NCBI GenBank assembly: GCA_947589295.1
Contig: CANQBZ010000007.1
Span: 1 to 62,385, forward strand
Direction of reading: 5' to 3'
From: an uncultured Akkermansia sp.
Lineage (GTDB): Bacteria; Verrucomicrobiota; Verrucomicrobiia; Verrucomicrobiales; Akkermansiaceae
DNA length: 62,385 nt
In this document: positions 52,865 through 62,194 of the stretch, one piece after another
Layout: every line of letters starts with the position of its first letter
How positions within the stretch are numbered: position 1 is the stretch's first letter
The notes under the pieces: model-generated
What the model saw: the letters and a program-made list of their open reading frames with translations, nothing else
Database searches by the model: none
Told to the model about the DNA's origin: nothing
Made by a program: the position numbers and the translations under genes

Positions 52865-53020
52865 ATGTCGAAACACTCCTCTTTGAAAGCCTCCGGCTCC
52901 GTTGGCGGAAAGCGTTCCGTCCTTAAGCGCTTTGAGCGTGTCAAGCTCCTCAAAGAGCGCGGTCAGTGGAAGCAGGGGCAAAGTCCCATCGGTCTTCCCA
53001 AGACCAAGTTTGAAGCCTGA
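52865..53020 (+). CDS. PVC-group small basic protein
   Basis: 51 residues: MSKHSSLKAS…, then KRSVLKRFERVKLLKERGQW and a terminal GLPKTKFEA. This pattern is that of the Verrucomicrobia/Chlamydiae/Planctomycetes small basic protein family (TIGR04137, from memory), thought to be associated with rRNA or the ribosome and nearly universal in that superphylum. It supports the phylum assignment of the contig. Followed by a strong terminator. Confidence 0.88.
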   Translation: MSKHSSLKASGSVGGKRSVLKRFERVKLLKERGQWKQGQSPIGLPKTKFEA

Positions 53021-53072
53021 TAGGGTAGAAAACCGGGCGCACCGCCGGTAATGGCATGAAACTTTAACCCGG

Positions 53073-53108
53073 CCCCGCACTTGCCTCAGCAGTTGCGGGG
53101 TTCTTTTT
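53073..53108 (+). terminator. Rho-independent terminator after the small basic protein gene
   Basis: Seven-bp stem CCCCGCA / TGCGGGG with a 14-nt loop followed by TTCTTTTT. It lies 15 nt before the RluB start codon, so that gene must have its promoter very close or depend on read-through. Confidence 0.8.
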
Positions 53109-53123
53109 ATCTCAAACAGAAAC

Positions 53124-54485
53124 ATGAGCGAACCAAATCAAAAGGATGACATCGCAGGCATCCGCATCAATAAGTATCTGGTGAACTGTGGGTACGAATC
53201 TCGCCGCAAAGCTGATTTGCTTGTGGCTGAGGGACTCGTTGAAATCAACGGTCAGCGTGCGGAAGCCGGCGCTCGCGTGAAAGAGGGCGATTTTGTGAAG
53301 GTCAACGGCAAACAGGTCAAGCCCAAGGCAGAAGTCACTCTCCTGCTCAATAAGCCGCGTGGCGTCGTGTGCAGCCGTGATCCACAGGGATCCGAAGGAA
53401 CCGTGTACGACCTGCTGCCGCCCAAGTACAAGCACGTGAATTACGTGGGACGCCTGGATGCGGACAGCGAGGGACTGCTTCTGCTCACCAGTCAAGGAGG
53501 TTTCAACGAGCGTATCACCCAGCCTAAATCTCATGTCGAAAAAGAGTATTGGGTAACGCTCGATCAGCCGTACGACAATGCCGCCCTGCTGCAGCTGCTC
53601 AAAGGGCTTCGCCTGCCGGAGGGACAAGCGCGAGTGAAATACGTCGCACGCCTCTCGCCTCGGCGTGCATGCGTGGTGCTGGAGCAAGGGTTGAAGCGCC
53701 AGATACGGCAAATGTTTGCTTGCTTGGGTCTGCGTGTGCGCAAACTGGTGCGCGTGCGTATCGGCTCGCTCTGGGGTGGGGACTTATTGCCCGGGCATGT
53801 TGCCGTGATGACTCCGAAGCAAATGGAACTCGCCCTCATGAATCCCAAGCGCCGCAAGGGGCTGATCGGAGCCAACCAAGTTTTCTCAAACTCCAATAAA
53901 TTGACAGCCGAGCAGTTGGATGAAAAGCTCGACATGCAAGCCGCCCGTGCTGCCCTGCTGGAGGAGACCGATTACCAATTCAACCCGGATGACTTCGAAA
54001 CGGAGGATGAAGCCGCCAACTCTGCCTTTGGGAGGGATGACGAAGAAGACTTCCCGGAACTGCGTCCCCTGTTGCAGAAAAAGGCGCGCCATGCCCACAG
54101 TCGCACACGTGAAGAGCAGCTGCGGCGCGGTGGGAGATACGATGCGCCGCATGACAGGAGACGCCCCTACGGAAAATACGAGCAAGATGCCGGGAAGAAG
54201 CGCTCGCATCGCTTTGAAGAACGGCAGGATGGAGAGCGTCCCGAACGTCCCGCGCACGGCGGCTTCAGACGTGGTAAGGAGGAGGATGATAAGCGCTCAT
54301 TTCGTCGCGGCAAACCGCCCTACGGCCACGGCGCCACGCGCCCAGGGAGTCGAGCGAAAAGTCGCACAGGCAGCCCGCGGAAGTATGAAAATAGGGGGTC
54401 TTACCCTGGAGAGAACCGGCGCCGAGGCAGCTTTTCTCGTTCCACTCGACGCTTTAACAGTTCCGACCGTCGCAAACGCACCTGA
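53124..54485 (+). CDS. rluB: RluB/RsuA-type pseudouridine synthase with long basic tail
   Basis: 453 residues. An S4 RNA-binding domain (about 9-70; IRINKYLVNCGYESRRKADLLV) is followed by the catalytic domain with the nucleophile Asp in GRLDADSEGLLLLT and the LKRQIRQMFACLGLRV segment. This core ends near residue 240. The remaining 200 residues are low-complexity, rich in Arg, Gly, Lys and Glu, probably disordered and RNA-binding. Modifies 23S rRNA near position 2605 in E. coli; here the exact site is unknown. Confidence 0.88.
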   Translation: MSEPNQKDDIAGIRINKYLVNCGYESRRKADLLVAEGLVEINGQRAEAGARVKEGDFVKVNGKQVKPKAEVTLLLNKPRGVVCSRDPQGSEGTVYDLLPPKYKHVNYVGRLDADSEGLLLLTSQGGFNERITQPKSHVEKEYWVTLDQPYDNAALLQLLKGLRLPEGQARVKYVARLSPRRACVVLEQGLKRQIRQMFACLGLRVRKLVRVRIGSLWGGDLLPGHVAVMTPKQMELALMNPKRRKGLIGANQVFSNSNKLTAEQLDEKLDMQAARAALLEETDYQFNPDDFETEDEAANSAFGRDDEEDFPELRPLLQKKARHAHSRTREEQLRRGGRYDAPHDRRRPYGKYEQDAGKKRSHRFEERQDGERPERPAHGGFRRGKEEDDKRSFRRGKPPYGHGATRPGSRAKSRTGSPRKYENRGSYPGENRRRGSFSRSTRRFNSSDRRKRT

Positions 54486-54756
54486 CTCCCACATTTGTTC
54501 CAACAAAATTTCTCCATGCTCATTCAAAACTTCTTCCATGCATTTACGGAAGATATTCCCGCGCCTCCGGCGCACTACAATCCAAATCGTAAATGCGCAG
54601 CTTCCCCACCTCCTCCCGCTGCCTTCTAACCACCCCGCGCATGGTTTCATCACATCTCCTTTGCCCCTGCTCCGCTTCCCGCCCCTTCCAACCCCCCCGT
54701 GCATTGTTTTACCCACCAGTTCCGCAATTTCCGCGCAAAAGGCGCGCTAACTTCTC
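54486..54756. other. Intergenic DNA without a recognised gene
   Basis: Pyrimidine-rich on the plus strand with several CTTCC and CCTCC runs. AAATCGTAAATG at 54585-54596 resembles one unit of the tandem repeat that follows. No gene, promoter or terminator can be supported. Confidence 0.5.
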
Positions 54757-54795
54757 AAATCGTAAATCGTAAATCGTAAATCGTAAATCGTAAAT
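54757..54795 (+). repeat. Heptanucleotide tandem repeat at the start codon of a Sel1 gene
   Basis: Five complete AAATCGT units (54757-54791) and a partial AAAT directly joined to the ATG at 54794. The repeat takes the place of the ribosome-binding site. Copy-number change would move any upstream element by 7 bp per unit. Confidence 0.8.
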
Positions 54796-56185
54796 GAATC
54801 GTTTTTTTCCTGGGACGGTTGTTCCTGACTCCATGTCTCGCTCCTTCTCCTCTCTCGTCCTGTCCTGCCTGCTCCTGGTTGCACCGGGAGCCCGGGCGGA
54901 TGATGCACCGAGCCTCAGCAGCGACAATCAGGCGCTCGAGCAACGTCTGCTTCCCCTGAAGCAGCAGGCGGACGCGGGCGACCTGCACGCCGCGCAGCAG
55001 GTGTACATGCGTTACGGCGTGGCAGGACATCCCGAACAGGCGCGCGCGTGGGCGGAACGTTACAACGAGTTGCTCCGTGAACGCGCGGACAAGGGCGATA
55101 CGGATGCCATGCTCCAGCTGGGCGCTCGCTATCTTCGTGGCGGAGACTACACCCCGCGCGATCTCCCGAAAGCCACTGAATTATTCTCCCGTGCCGGGGA
55201 AGCCGGCGACCCCACCGGTCTCTACATGCTCGGTGAACTCTTTTCCGGAGCCGGCAACGCAGCGCAAGCGCAGCAATCTTACGCCCGTGCATACGACATC
55301 TACGCCAAGCGCGCCGAGGGCGACAAAGACGTCCAAGCTCTCTACTGGATCGGGTTCATGGAGCAAAACGGCATCGGCACGGCAAAAAAACCCGAGCAAG
55401 GCATCGCCCACCTGCAGCAGGCAGCTCGCCTCGGCTCCGCTTGGGCTCAGGCGCAACTCTTCAAAACCTTCTACAAGGGCATTGGCACCCCGCGCGATCC
55501 CGCCAAAGCCATCTCCTATGCCCGTCTCCTTGCCGATGAGCACAAGGACGCGCTCATGGCGTACGTGGTGGCATGCGCCTACTTGTACGGGCGAGATGTG
55601 CCGCAGGACGCCTCCATCGGCGATGCGTACTTGGATCGTGCGGTAGCGGGCAACATTCCCGATGCCATTTACTTGAAATCCGACCGTCTGGAGCAGGCGG
55701 GGAAAAAGGAGGAGGCCCTGCCTCTGCTCCGCCAGGCTGCCAGCATGAAGCAGAAGGAAGCCATGGAACGACTTGGTACTCGCATGCTGCGCGGTGAGTC
55801 GGGCGTCACTCAGGATGTCGAGCGCGGCCTCTTCATGCTCGAAAACGCAGCCACGGCCCAGGCAGCCATGCATCTTGCGCTCTACTATGAGGAAGTTGGC
55901 GAGCAGGACATTGCCGACTCCTGGTACGTGACCGCCTCCGACCGCGGCATGCCGCAAGCCATGGCGCGGCGCGGTCTGTTGCACCTCATCCCCGGCAGTT
56001 GCGTGACCTGGGATCCCACGCGCTGCTACCAATGGTGGCGCGTTGGCTCCGACCGAGGAGACTCCGCCTGCAAGCTCTACCTGCGCCTCTTTCTGTACGT
56101 CTTCACTCCCCTGCTCCTCCTTCTTGTCTTTGGCCTGCCGATGTACGTGGGATTACGCGCACGGCGTGACAAGAGTTTGCCTTAA
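54794..56185 (+). CDS. Sel1-repeat exported protein with C-terminal membrane anchor
   Basis: 463 residues from ATG 54794; a second ATG at 54833 begins directly at a signal peptide (SRSFSSLVLSCLLLVAPGARA) and may be the real start. About eight Sel1-like units follow, such as GDTDAMLQLGARYLRG and DAIYLKSDRLEQAGKKEEALPLL. One membrane helix near the C-terminus (FLYVFTPLLLLLVFGLPMYVGL) with a short basic tail would anchor it. Sel1 arrays mediate protein contacts. GC content and codon use match the core genome more than the other Sel1 genes. Confidence 0.75.
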   Translation: MNRFFPGTVVPDSMSRSFSSLVLSCLLLVAPGARADDAPSLSSDNQALEQRLLPLKQQADAGDLHAAQQVYMRYGVAGHPEQARAWAERYNELLRERADKGDTDAMLQLGARYLRGGDYTPRDLPKATELFSRAGEAGDPTGLYMLGELFSGAGNAAQAQQSYARAYDIYAKRAEGDKDVQALYWIGFMEQNGIGTAKKPEQGIAHLQQAARLGSAWAQAQLFKTFYKGIGTPRDPAKAISYARLLADEHKDALMAYVVACAYLYGRDVPQDASIGDAYLDRAVAGNIPDAIYLKSDRLEQAGKKEEALPLLRQAASMKQKEAMERLGTRMLRGESGVTQDVERGLFMLENAATAQAAMHLALYYEEVGEQDIADSWYVTASDRGMPQAMARRGLLHLIPGSCVTWDPTRCYQWWRVGSDRGDSACKLYLRLFLYVFTPLLLLLVFGLPMYVGLRARRDKSLP

Positions 56186-56698
56186 CACGGCAAGGCTCTC
56201 ATCATGACACCACACGTTCATGGCGCCTTGGGGGTGTGATTCGGGATTTCATTTGCTACCGGTGCGCCAACCGTATGAACCTGCCCAACAAACCCCGGGG
56301 CAGCCGCCAGCAATTCATCGTCTTCGACAGCTCGCAGAAGTGAGATACCTCGCTTGCCGACTCGCGGAGCGTCACATGCGGAGCTTGGCTTCAGGGATAT
56401 ATGCTCTTGAGCAAGCGAAAACTGGGAATCTCATAGATACGAACCACCGTACGCCCCTTTTCCAATACGGTCACGGTAAGCCTGTTGCCGCTCAACACAG
56501 TCTGGCAGACAATTCGCTTTACTGAAAGGAAGGTGAATAATGAGGCAGAAGGACCAGAAACGACGGGGATGAAGTTCCACCCCCGCCGCCTTGATGGTTA
56601 GACTTCTCTGTTTAGTCAATCTGTTTTGATTTTGCTCCCGGGAGGTATTGCACCAGATCACCGCTTGCCTTGATGTCCGGACGACTCCAAAGCACGTA
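56186..56698. other. Intergenic stretch without a supported gene
   Basis: About 510 bases. Open frames are short and have no recognisable content. Nothing else is seen. Confidence 0.5.
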
Positions 56699-57031
56699 TT
56701 AGTTAGCGCTGCGTTCAACGGCACGGTTGGCAAAGTAGGCGCTTTCTCCCTCAATTTTGGCACCGCGTTCCCTCGCATTATCATACATTTTCTTTACAGC
56801 CATAGTCTCAGATGGTTGCTTGAACGGTATCACGCCAAGCAGACTGAACCCCTTGGATTCGCCTATCGCCTGGGCGCAAATCACGCGGCAATCATTCCGA
56901 TCTATGCTGAGCCCGCCCGTGGTTGCTATAAAGCCCTTCGGGGCTGAAGGATTGGCTACCTGCGAAACAAAACTACAACTGCTCAGCGCCAGCGTTGCAA
57001 GGAGAGCTGAAACTAGGATTGTATTTTTCAT
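56699..57031 (-). CDS. Small lipoprotein (DUF6567-like)
   Basis: 110 residues. Lipoprotein signal peptide LLATLALSSC with Cys at about residue 19. The mature part has SKGFSLLGVIPFKQPSETMAVKKMYDNARERGAKIEGESAYFANRAVE, which resembles small bacterial lipoproteins of the DUF6567/TRL-like type, in which a short glycine-containing strand precedes two helices. Function unknown. Single gene. Confidence 0.65.
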   Translation of the reverse strand: MKNTILVSALLATLALSSCSFVSQVANPSAPKGFIATTGGLSIDRNDCRVICAQAIGESKGFSLLGVIPFKQPSETMAVKKMYDNARERGAKIEGESAYFANRAVERSAN

Positions 57032-57669
57032 GGTGTATGTATCGGTTTTTATTTTGTGTTTGAATTATCCCCCTGACATGAGAGGGCCACAGCAATTGTA
57101 CCGAATTCATAATCCGCACCTCTTCTGATTCATTTTGTTGATTATTAGCTAGTTTAATTTTGGCAATCAGAGTAAAATTTCGGTGTTTTTGGAGTATTCA
57201 TTCAGGTGAACGTAGCGCCTTCGTCTTGCAAAATTTTTGTTGGACTGTCATATTTTTCTTGCATACGGATTATGAATACGTACCGACATAAAGACAATAT
57301 CAGATAGACAGATGTGGCTGGCGGATGAGGAGTAAAAATTGCGACACCGCGAAAAGACGGTCACCTCTACACGCGCAGTGGAAGAGGCATTGGAGGCGAG
57401 GAAGGACCGTTTACTGCGGCACGGCGCAAACGCCGCGCCTCCCAACAACGCCCACCTCTCCTCCAAGCGCTTTTTCCGAATCGAACGGCACGCAGCTGCG
57501 CCATTTTCATCGCAATAGAATGCCGACAAGCAATGTTGCCACCGCCGCACGCCATTGCCCCGGAGGACTTAACCGTTCATATTTGGTCAGTCTTCTTATC
57601 ATATGTTTTACATTTATGAGTGGGTTCGTTGATTGTTTTGTGTAGGAAAGGTTACGCCACACCAGGATC
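57032..57669. other. Intergenic region with a 12-bp inverted repeat pair
   Basis: About 640 AT-rich bases. ATTCATAATCCG at 57105-57116 recurs inverted at 57266-57277, bracketing 149 bp upstream of the lipoprotein gene. The geometry is like the element at 19480-19666 but the repeats are shorter. No gene is supported. Confidence 0.35.
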
Positions 57670-58299
57670 TCAGCCGTATTCCACATAGCGCAAGCGATCC
57701 CGCAGCAGCTCGTGGTCTTTCTTCCCCTGCGGCGTAAGTTCTCCTGCGTGTTTCCGCAGCGCTGTCTCCGCGTGCATCATTGCGCCGCATGCTGCATAAT
57801 ACGTGCGTGGAGCTGACACCTGACGCGCCGTGAGAGTCTGCGCACACGTACGCAGCCACGGTTGCAGTTCGTAACCTTCCCCCACCTTCATCACCAGCTC
57901 GCTGTCCGACATAACAGGCGTGCCATAGGAGCGCCCCGCGTAGGGAACCGGTTTCGTAGGCACCCGGCTAAGTTTCTCGCACACCATCCCATAATCCTGC
58001 CGCCCCTGTACGGAAAGCAGCGCCTGCTGCGCCTCAAGCCCGCGCTTACACGTCTTGAGGTGAGAGAACATTGCATCGCTCCAGCTTTCATACGCTGCCG
58101 GGTCCACCCCCGCTACCAGCTGTCTTCCCCACATGTTCAGCTCGTAGCCCTGAGACGTACGCTTCACAAGCCATGCGGGGTCACTCTCCTCGATGTTCGG
58201 GTTATTCATCGAGTGGTAATACTTCGGCAATGATTCACTTTGGCACCCATTCAGCGCCACCACCATTCCCAGTGTCATCACGATTCGTTTCGTTTTCAT
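57670..58299 (-). CDS. Predicted lipoprotein of unknown function
   Basis: 209 residues from the ATG at 58299, where a lipoprotein signal begins (MKTKRIVMTLGMVVALNGC). The mature part contains two similar segments of about 75 residues (GYELNMWGRQLVAG…LSVQGRQDYGMVCEKL and GYELQPWLRTCAQTL…LTPQGKKDHELLRDRL), so it is an internal duplication. Several Cys are present in each half. No family recognised. Confidence 0.6.
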   Translation of the reverse strand: MKTKRIVMTLGMVVALNGCQSESLPKYYHSMNNPNIEESDPAWLVKRTSQGYELNMWGRQLVAGVDPAAYESWSDAMFSHLKTCKRGLEAQQALLSVQGRQDYGMVCEKLSRVPTKPVPYAGRSYGTPVMSDSELVMKVGEGYELQPWLRTCAQTLTARQVSAPRTYYAACGAMMHAETALRKHAGELTPQGKKDHELLRDRLRYVEYG

Positions 58300-58325
58300 C
58301 TGTTTTGTCTGAATTCGTTGGTTGG

Positions 58326-58460
58326 TTAAAACTCTAACTTCCGCATATGATCTGCCGCCAGACAGTACAGTCTCGCCGCCTCCGTCATGTCTGCACTCAC
58401 TCCCTTGCCATAATAACAGCACTCGCCGAGTTCGTACTTTGCCCATGCCTGCCCGTCTTC
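58326..58460 (-). pseudogene. Truncated Sel1-repeat gene fragment
   Basis: The frame codes for QAWAKYELGECCYYGKGVS then DMTEAARLYCLAADHMRKLEF and a stop: one Sel1 unit and the terminal helix. Its 5' side runs into the 3' end of the barrel gene with no separate start, so the upstream repeats have been lost. The terminal RKLEF is like RKLRF of the Sel1 gene at the right edge, suggesting a common parent. Confidence 0.7.
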
Positions 58461-58474
58461 CTTGTAGAATGTGA

Positions 58475-59182
58475 TCAAAATCGGTAATTGTACCCTAGCT
58501 TGACCCCTAACGAACATACTCGGCCTTGATAATAATCATCGCCGAAGTTATCAAAGGGTTGATAGACGAGATTGACATATGAAAACTGAGCAGCCAAGGC
58601 GAGAGAATTGTGCTCATCAAAATGCACTGTCAATCCCGCTTCGGCGCCGCCGTAAAATCCCCACGAATTTTCCCGCAAGTGCTCACTGCACGACTCGTTG
58701 ATGCGTGTCCCATCTGGCCCTATGAAACTATCATAACCATAGTAGGAATCCGCAGCGGAAGATGTAACCAAGCCGATAAAAATGCCTGCAAATAAGTCCA
58801 CAGAATCAACAATTTTGAAATCATGGCGGAAACCAAACGCAATATAGTAATTCTGTACCTCCCACTCATTACTGCTCCCCCAATAGTAGGAATCGCTCAC
58901 ACCCGCCTCACTCACTGTATCAAAACCCATCGCACAACCGATACGCACGTTGATTGAATTGCGGGAATCCGCTATGTAATAAAACAGGCATTCTATGCCT
59001 CCCGTATCAATGTGCGGATTACGCCCGTATTTTTCCGGACTATCCAATTCGACTTGATCATTCAGTGCAAAGTTGAAAATTGTGTTAAACTCGACACCAA
59101 ACTTATTTGTTTCATTCTCTTGTTCGCCGTGCGCTGAGCAGAACGTCATAAGAGCCACAAGTATGCTGAATAATTTCTTCAT
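58475..59182 (-). CDS. Outer-membrane beta-barrel protein
   Basis: 235 residues with a signal peptide (KKLFSILVALMTFCSAHG) and alternating amphipathic strands (NVRIGCAMGFD, YYIAFGFRHDF, LFAGIFIGLVT, GFYGGAEAGLTVHFD). It ends with an aromatic Phe (LGYNYRF), the BAM targeting signal. About eight to ten strands, similar in length to OmpW/OmpX-like barrels. No named family. It lies between two Sel1 remnants. Confidence 0.75.
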   Translation of the reverse strand: MKKLFSILVALMTFCSAHGEQENETNKFGVEFNTIFNFALNDQVELDSPEKYGRNPHIDTGGIECLFYYIADSRNSINVRIGCAMGFDTVSEAGVSDSYYWGSSNEWEVQNYYIAFGFRHDFKIVDSVDLFAGIFIGLVTSSAADSYYGYDSFIGPDGTRINESCSEHLRENSWGFYGGAEAGLTVHFDEHNSLALAAQFSYVNLVYQPFDNFGDDYYQGRVCSLGVKLGYNYRF

Positions 59183-59255
59183 TGTCTTGTGTTGTTATTA
59201 GATGTCACTTGATTCTTTTTCCCAAACTCCCCGCGCCTTCCCTTCCCGTACCGAC

Positions 59256-59373
59256 TTACAGCCGCTTCAGCGCCTTCTTGGCATCTTCCTGTCCCTGATC
59301 GGCGGCTTTTTGTTGCCTCCGTCAGATCCTTGTTCACTCCCATGCCGTTCTCGTAACTTTCGTTAGTATTCAT
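59256..59373 (-). pseudogene. Frameshifted Sel1-repeat fragment
   Basis: Starts MNTNESYENGMGVNKDLTEAT, the middle of a Sel1 unit, then the expected WYRK is missing and the reading frame shifts; the other frame continues AADQGQEDAKKALKRL and a stop. A deletion at the AACAAAAAGCC stretch explains both. Not likely to yield a working protein. Confidence 0.7.
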
Positions 59374-59462
59374 TTCTAGTGTTAATTGATCTGAGTTTAT
59401 TCTATAAAAACGTTTGATTCGTGCCCCCCACGTAGCCGCAAAGAACACTGCTCACAGTGCCT

Positions 59463-60401
59463 TTAGCGAATCCTTCCGGAAGAGCTCATCGCACCAAACC
59501 AAGCCTCCCAACTATCAGCGGCATCTTGTACTTCTTGAGCGTGGCGGGCCTGCGCTCTGGCATTATTCCTCACGGAATGGCGGATCAGATACCGTCCGGT
59601 GTTGTAACTGGACACGCCTGCATACGAATCCGCGTTTTCATAAGTCCGATTCGCTTTTGCTATCTCATCCTTCGCCGCTTGCTTCAAATCCTTGATGCAG
59701 CGCGAGGCGTATCGGGCTTCCTCCACCGTCATGTATCCGCGCTGGTTAGCAGCCAACCTGACGGACTCAAGATTTGCCTGAAGCTGATCCGGATCAGTCG
59801 AAATGGTAGGAGAGGATGACTCAGTTGACCCCGTCTTCAGGTACGCCATGCAAAGTACACCTACCGTAGCCAGCGAGTTTTCCACGCAGGTGATGGGAAG
59901 ATCCACGCAAAGCCAATCAAAGATACCGGCTGTGTACCACCAGGCTGCCGCCCCTGAGCTGTACTTATAATCTACGGACGAGGAACCCCCCGGGAATACA
60001 ATCGGGACTTTGGTGGTGGCGGTTGTGGTAATGATGCTCTTGCCCACCTTTGTCATCGAGGATGGGGTGGAGGGGGACTTTCTCTGGCCGGTGAGATACA
60101 TCGCAAAATCGGCAGGGATTTCAAAGACGTCTGTGTCGCCTGTGACCCGTATTTCCTCCTTGCGATCATCCTTTTGCCCCGCAGAGTACTGGGTCTTGAT
60201 CGGCTTGCCCACACGGTAACGCGGCAGCTCCACGTAATACTTGCTGCCATCCGTATACACGTACTGCCCCGGCGTCGCATCCTCCGATTTAGCCTGCGCT
60301 TTGTACCCCGCTTTGCCAAACAAATGTCCGGCAGAATTAAAGTAGCAGCTGCTTAAGCCCAACAACGCAACAACTGCCAGTGGTATGATGTATTTATTCA
60401 T
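59463..60401 (-). CDS. Predicted lipoprotein of unknown function
   Basis: 312 residues from the ATG at 60401, chosen because the lipoprotein signal starts there (MNKYIIPLAVVALLGLSSC). The mature protein has an N-terminal beta-rich region (YVYTDGSKYYVELPRYRVGKP), one hydrophobic segment (ATVGVLCMAYL) and a helical Ala/Arg-rich C-terminus (RNNARAQARHAQEVQDAADSWEAW). I do not recognise it. Located among Sel1 genes. Confidence 0.6.
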   Translation of the reverse strand: MNKYIIPLAVVALLGLSSCYFNSAGHLFGKAGYKAQAKSEDATPGQYVYTDGSKYYVELPRYRVGKPIKTQYSAGQKDDRKEEIRVTGDTDVFEIPADFAMYLTGQRKSPSTPSSMTKVGKSIITTTATTKVPIVFPGGSSSVDYKYSSGAAAWWYTAGIFDWLCVDLPITCVENSLATVGVLCMAYLKTGSTESSSPTISTDPDQLQANLESVRLAANQRGYMTVEEARYASRCIKDLKQAAKDEIAKANRTYENADSYAGVSSYNTGRYLIRHSVRNNARAQARHAQEVQDAADSWEAWFGAMSSSGRIR

Positions 60402-60499
60402 GTTTGATCGCATACTCTTTAAGTTAAAAGTCAAGAAATTAACCTGGATGACGTGTATATATCGTACTGAGTGGGATTGCTCCCAACCGCTCTGATCTT

Positions 60500-61804
60500 T
60501 TACATGCCTTGTTTCTTCATTTTCTCAAGAATCTCCCGTGCCTCTCTATGTCCCTGATCAGCAGCTTTTCGGAGCCACTCCAAGGCCACATTTGGATTCT
60601 TCTTCACTCCTTTACCCATAAGATAACAAACCGCGAGATAGTATTGCGCATTCTTGTTATTTTTCTTCACGGCCTCGCGCCACCATTTCACGGCCATACC
60701 ATAATCCACTTTCACTCCATCACCATTAAAATAGGCACAACCGAGTGAGGCTTGCGCATCTGCATTCCCTTGCCCTGCGGCTTTGCTCCACCACTTTACT
60801 GCTTCTGCCTCATCTTTTTTACTCACCCCCTCGCCACTATCATAGCACAGTCCAAGATAGTACTGCGACTCGGCATCCCCTTTTTCTGCCGCCATACGCC
60901 ACCATTTTACCGCCTCCTTCATATTCCTGGCTACTCCCACCCCCCGAGAATAACACTGACCCAGGAATATCTGGGCACCCAAATAGTCCTTCTCTGCAGC
61001 TGCACGCATCAAGCGCAGCACCTCACCCATCTTTTCATCGACCTCATCGCTTTCAAAATAGCACATTGCTAACTTATATTGTGCCAGCACATGCCCTTGG
61101 TCCGCAGCTTTGCGCAACAACTTAATAGCTTCCTTCATATCCTTCTTCACGATATCCCCATAACCCTGTCCACAAAACGCACTCAGAGCATACTGAGCCT
61201 CCGCATTCCCATGCTTCGCAGCCTTGCTGAGCAAGTCAATAAACTTGTGTTCGTCCTTCCCCACACCATAGCCATTCGCGTACCATGTACTCATCATAAA
61301 TTCCGCTTCAGGTTCCTCCTGTTCCACTGCCTTGCGCATCCATTGCACAGCCTCCTTCGCATTCTTTTCCACACCAACCCCGTTCTCATAGCAGAGAGCC
61401 ACAAGATATTGCGAATACGAACATCCCGCCTCCGCTGCTTTCATTAGCCATTCTAATCCTATCTTGGTATCCCGCTTCACCCCCCTCCCCATAGAATAAC
61501 AAACCCCGATGTGCTCCATGGCGGGAGCATAACCTTGCCTGGCTGCTTTCTCAAACCACTTTGCCGCTTCCGCCATATTCTCCTCCACCACTTCTCCCTC
61601 AAGATAACACATACCTAAATTATCCTGTGCCCGCGCATTACCCTGCTCTGCCGCCTTAAGATACCATTTGAACGCCTCCGCCTTATTGTTGGTATCCGGT
61701 TCAGCTGTTGCGATACTACCTGCTACCGCGCCAATAAAAGAGACGCAAAGCACCACAGTACCCACAAAATGCCGTATATTATCGCTATGTTGTTGTGTTT
61801 TCAT
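60500..61804 (-). CDS. Secreted Sel1-repeat protein
   Basis: 434 residues. A signal peptide (FVGTVVLCVSFIGAVAGSIATA) is followed by eleven or so Sel1 units of 36 residues, each like AQYYLGLCYDSGEGVSKKDEAEAVKWWSKAAGQG, running to the C-terminus. The array is regular and intact. Exported Sel1 proteins commonly bind partner proteins at the envelope or host surface. The nearby broken copies share unit sequences with this gene. Confidence 0.85.
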   Translation of the reverse strand: MKTQQHSDNIRHFVGTVVLCVSFIGAVAGSIATAEPDTNNKAEAFKWYLKAAEQGNARAQDNLGMCYLEGEVVEENMAEAAKWFEKAARQGYAPAMEHIGVCYSMGRGVKRDTKIGLEWLMKAAEAGCSYSQYLVALCYENGVGVEKNAKEAVQWMRKAVEQEEPEAEFMMSTWYANGYGVGKDEHKFIDLLSKAAKHGNAEAQYALSAFCGQGYGDIVKKDMKEAIKLLRKAADQGHVLAQYKLAMCYFESDEVDEKMGEVLRLMRAAAEKDYLGAQIFLGQCYSRGVGVARNMKEAVKWWRMAAEKGDAESQYYLGLCYDSGEGVSKKDEAEAVKWWSKAAGQGNADAQASLGCAYFNGDGVKVDYGMAVKWWREAVKKNNKNAQYYLAVCYLMGKGVKKNPNVALEWLRKAADQGHREAREILEKMKKQGM

Positions 61805-61858
61805 TTGCTTTGTATATAGTTAGATTGTTGCATTTAAATTGTAGAAAACATCTGTTAT

Positions 61859-62170
61859 TTACCGCTCAAATAATCCCCCCAATTTGAGTATTGCCTCAGT
61901 ATCCCTCTGCTCCGCTGCCTTACGCCACCACTTCACTGCCTTCTTCCTGTCCTTGCTCACTCCCCAGCCATTCTCTTAGCACACCCCGAGAAACCTCTGC
62001 GTACCCGCATCCCTCTGTTCCACTGTCTTGCGAAACCACGCCAGGGCTTCGTCCTCATTCTTTCCTACGCCCTCGCCCTTCATGTCGAGTTCTCCGAGCG
62101 TCATGGCAGCTTCCGCGTCACCGCTTTCCGCCATTTCTCGTACCCAACGGCTCATCTCATTTCCGTTCAT
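61859..62170 (-). pseudogene. Sel1-repeat gene broken by a nonsense codon
   Basis: The frame from ATG 62170 gives MNGNEMSRWVREMAESGDAE, two Sel1 units, and stops at TAA directly after FLGVC. Reading through, the same frame continues ENGWGVSKDRKKAVKWW to RKAAEQRDTEAILKLGGLFER and a second stop at 61859. Sel1 units here normally have CYENG, so TAT to TAA explains the break. The first half lacks a signal peptide. Confidence 0.8.
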
Positions 62171-62194
62171 ATTGTTTTATATTGTTCATGTTTC

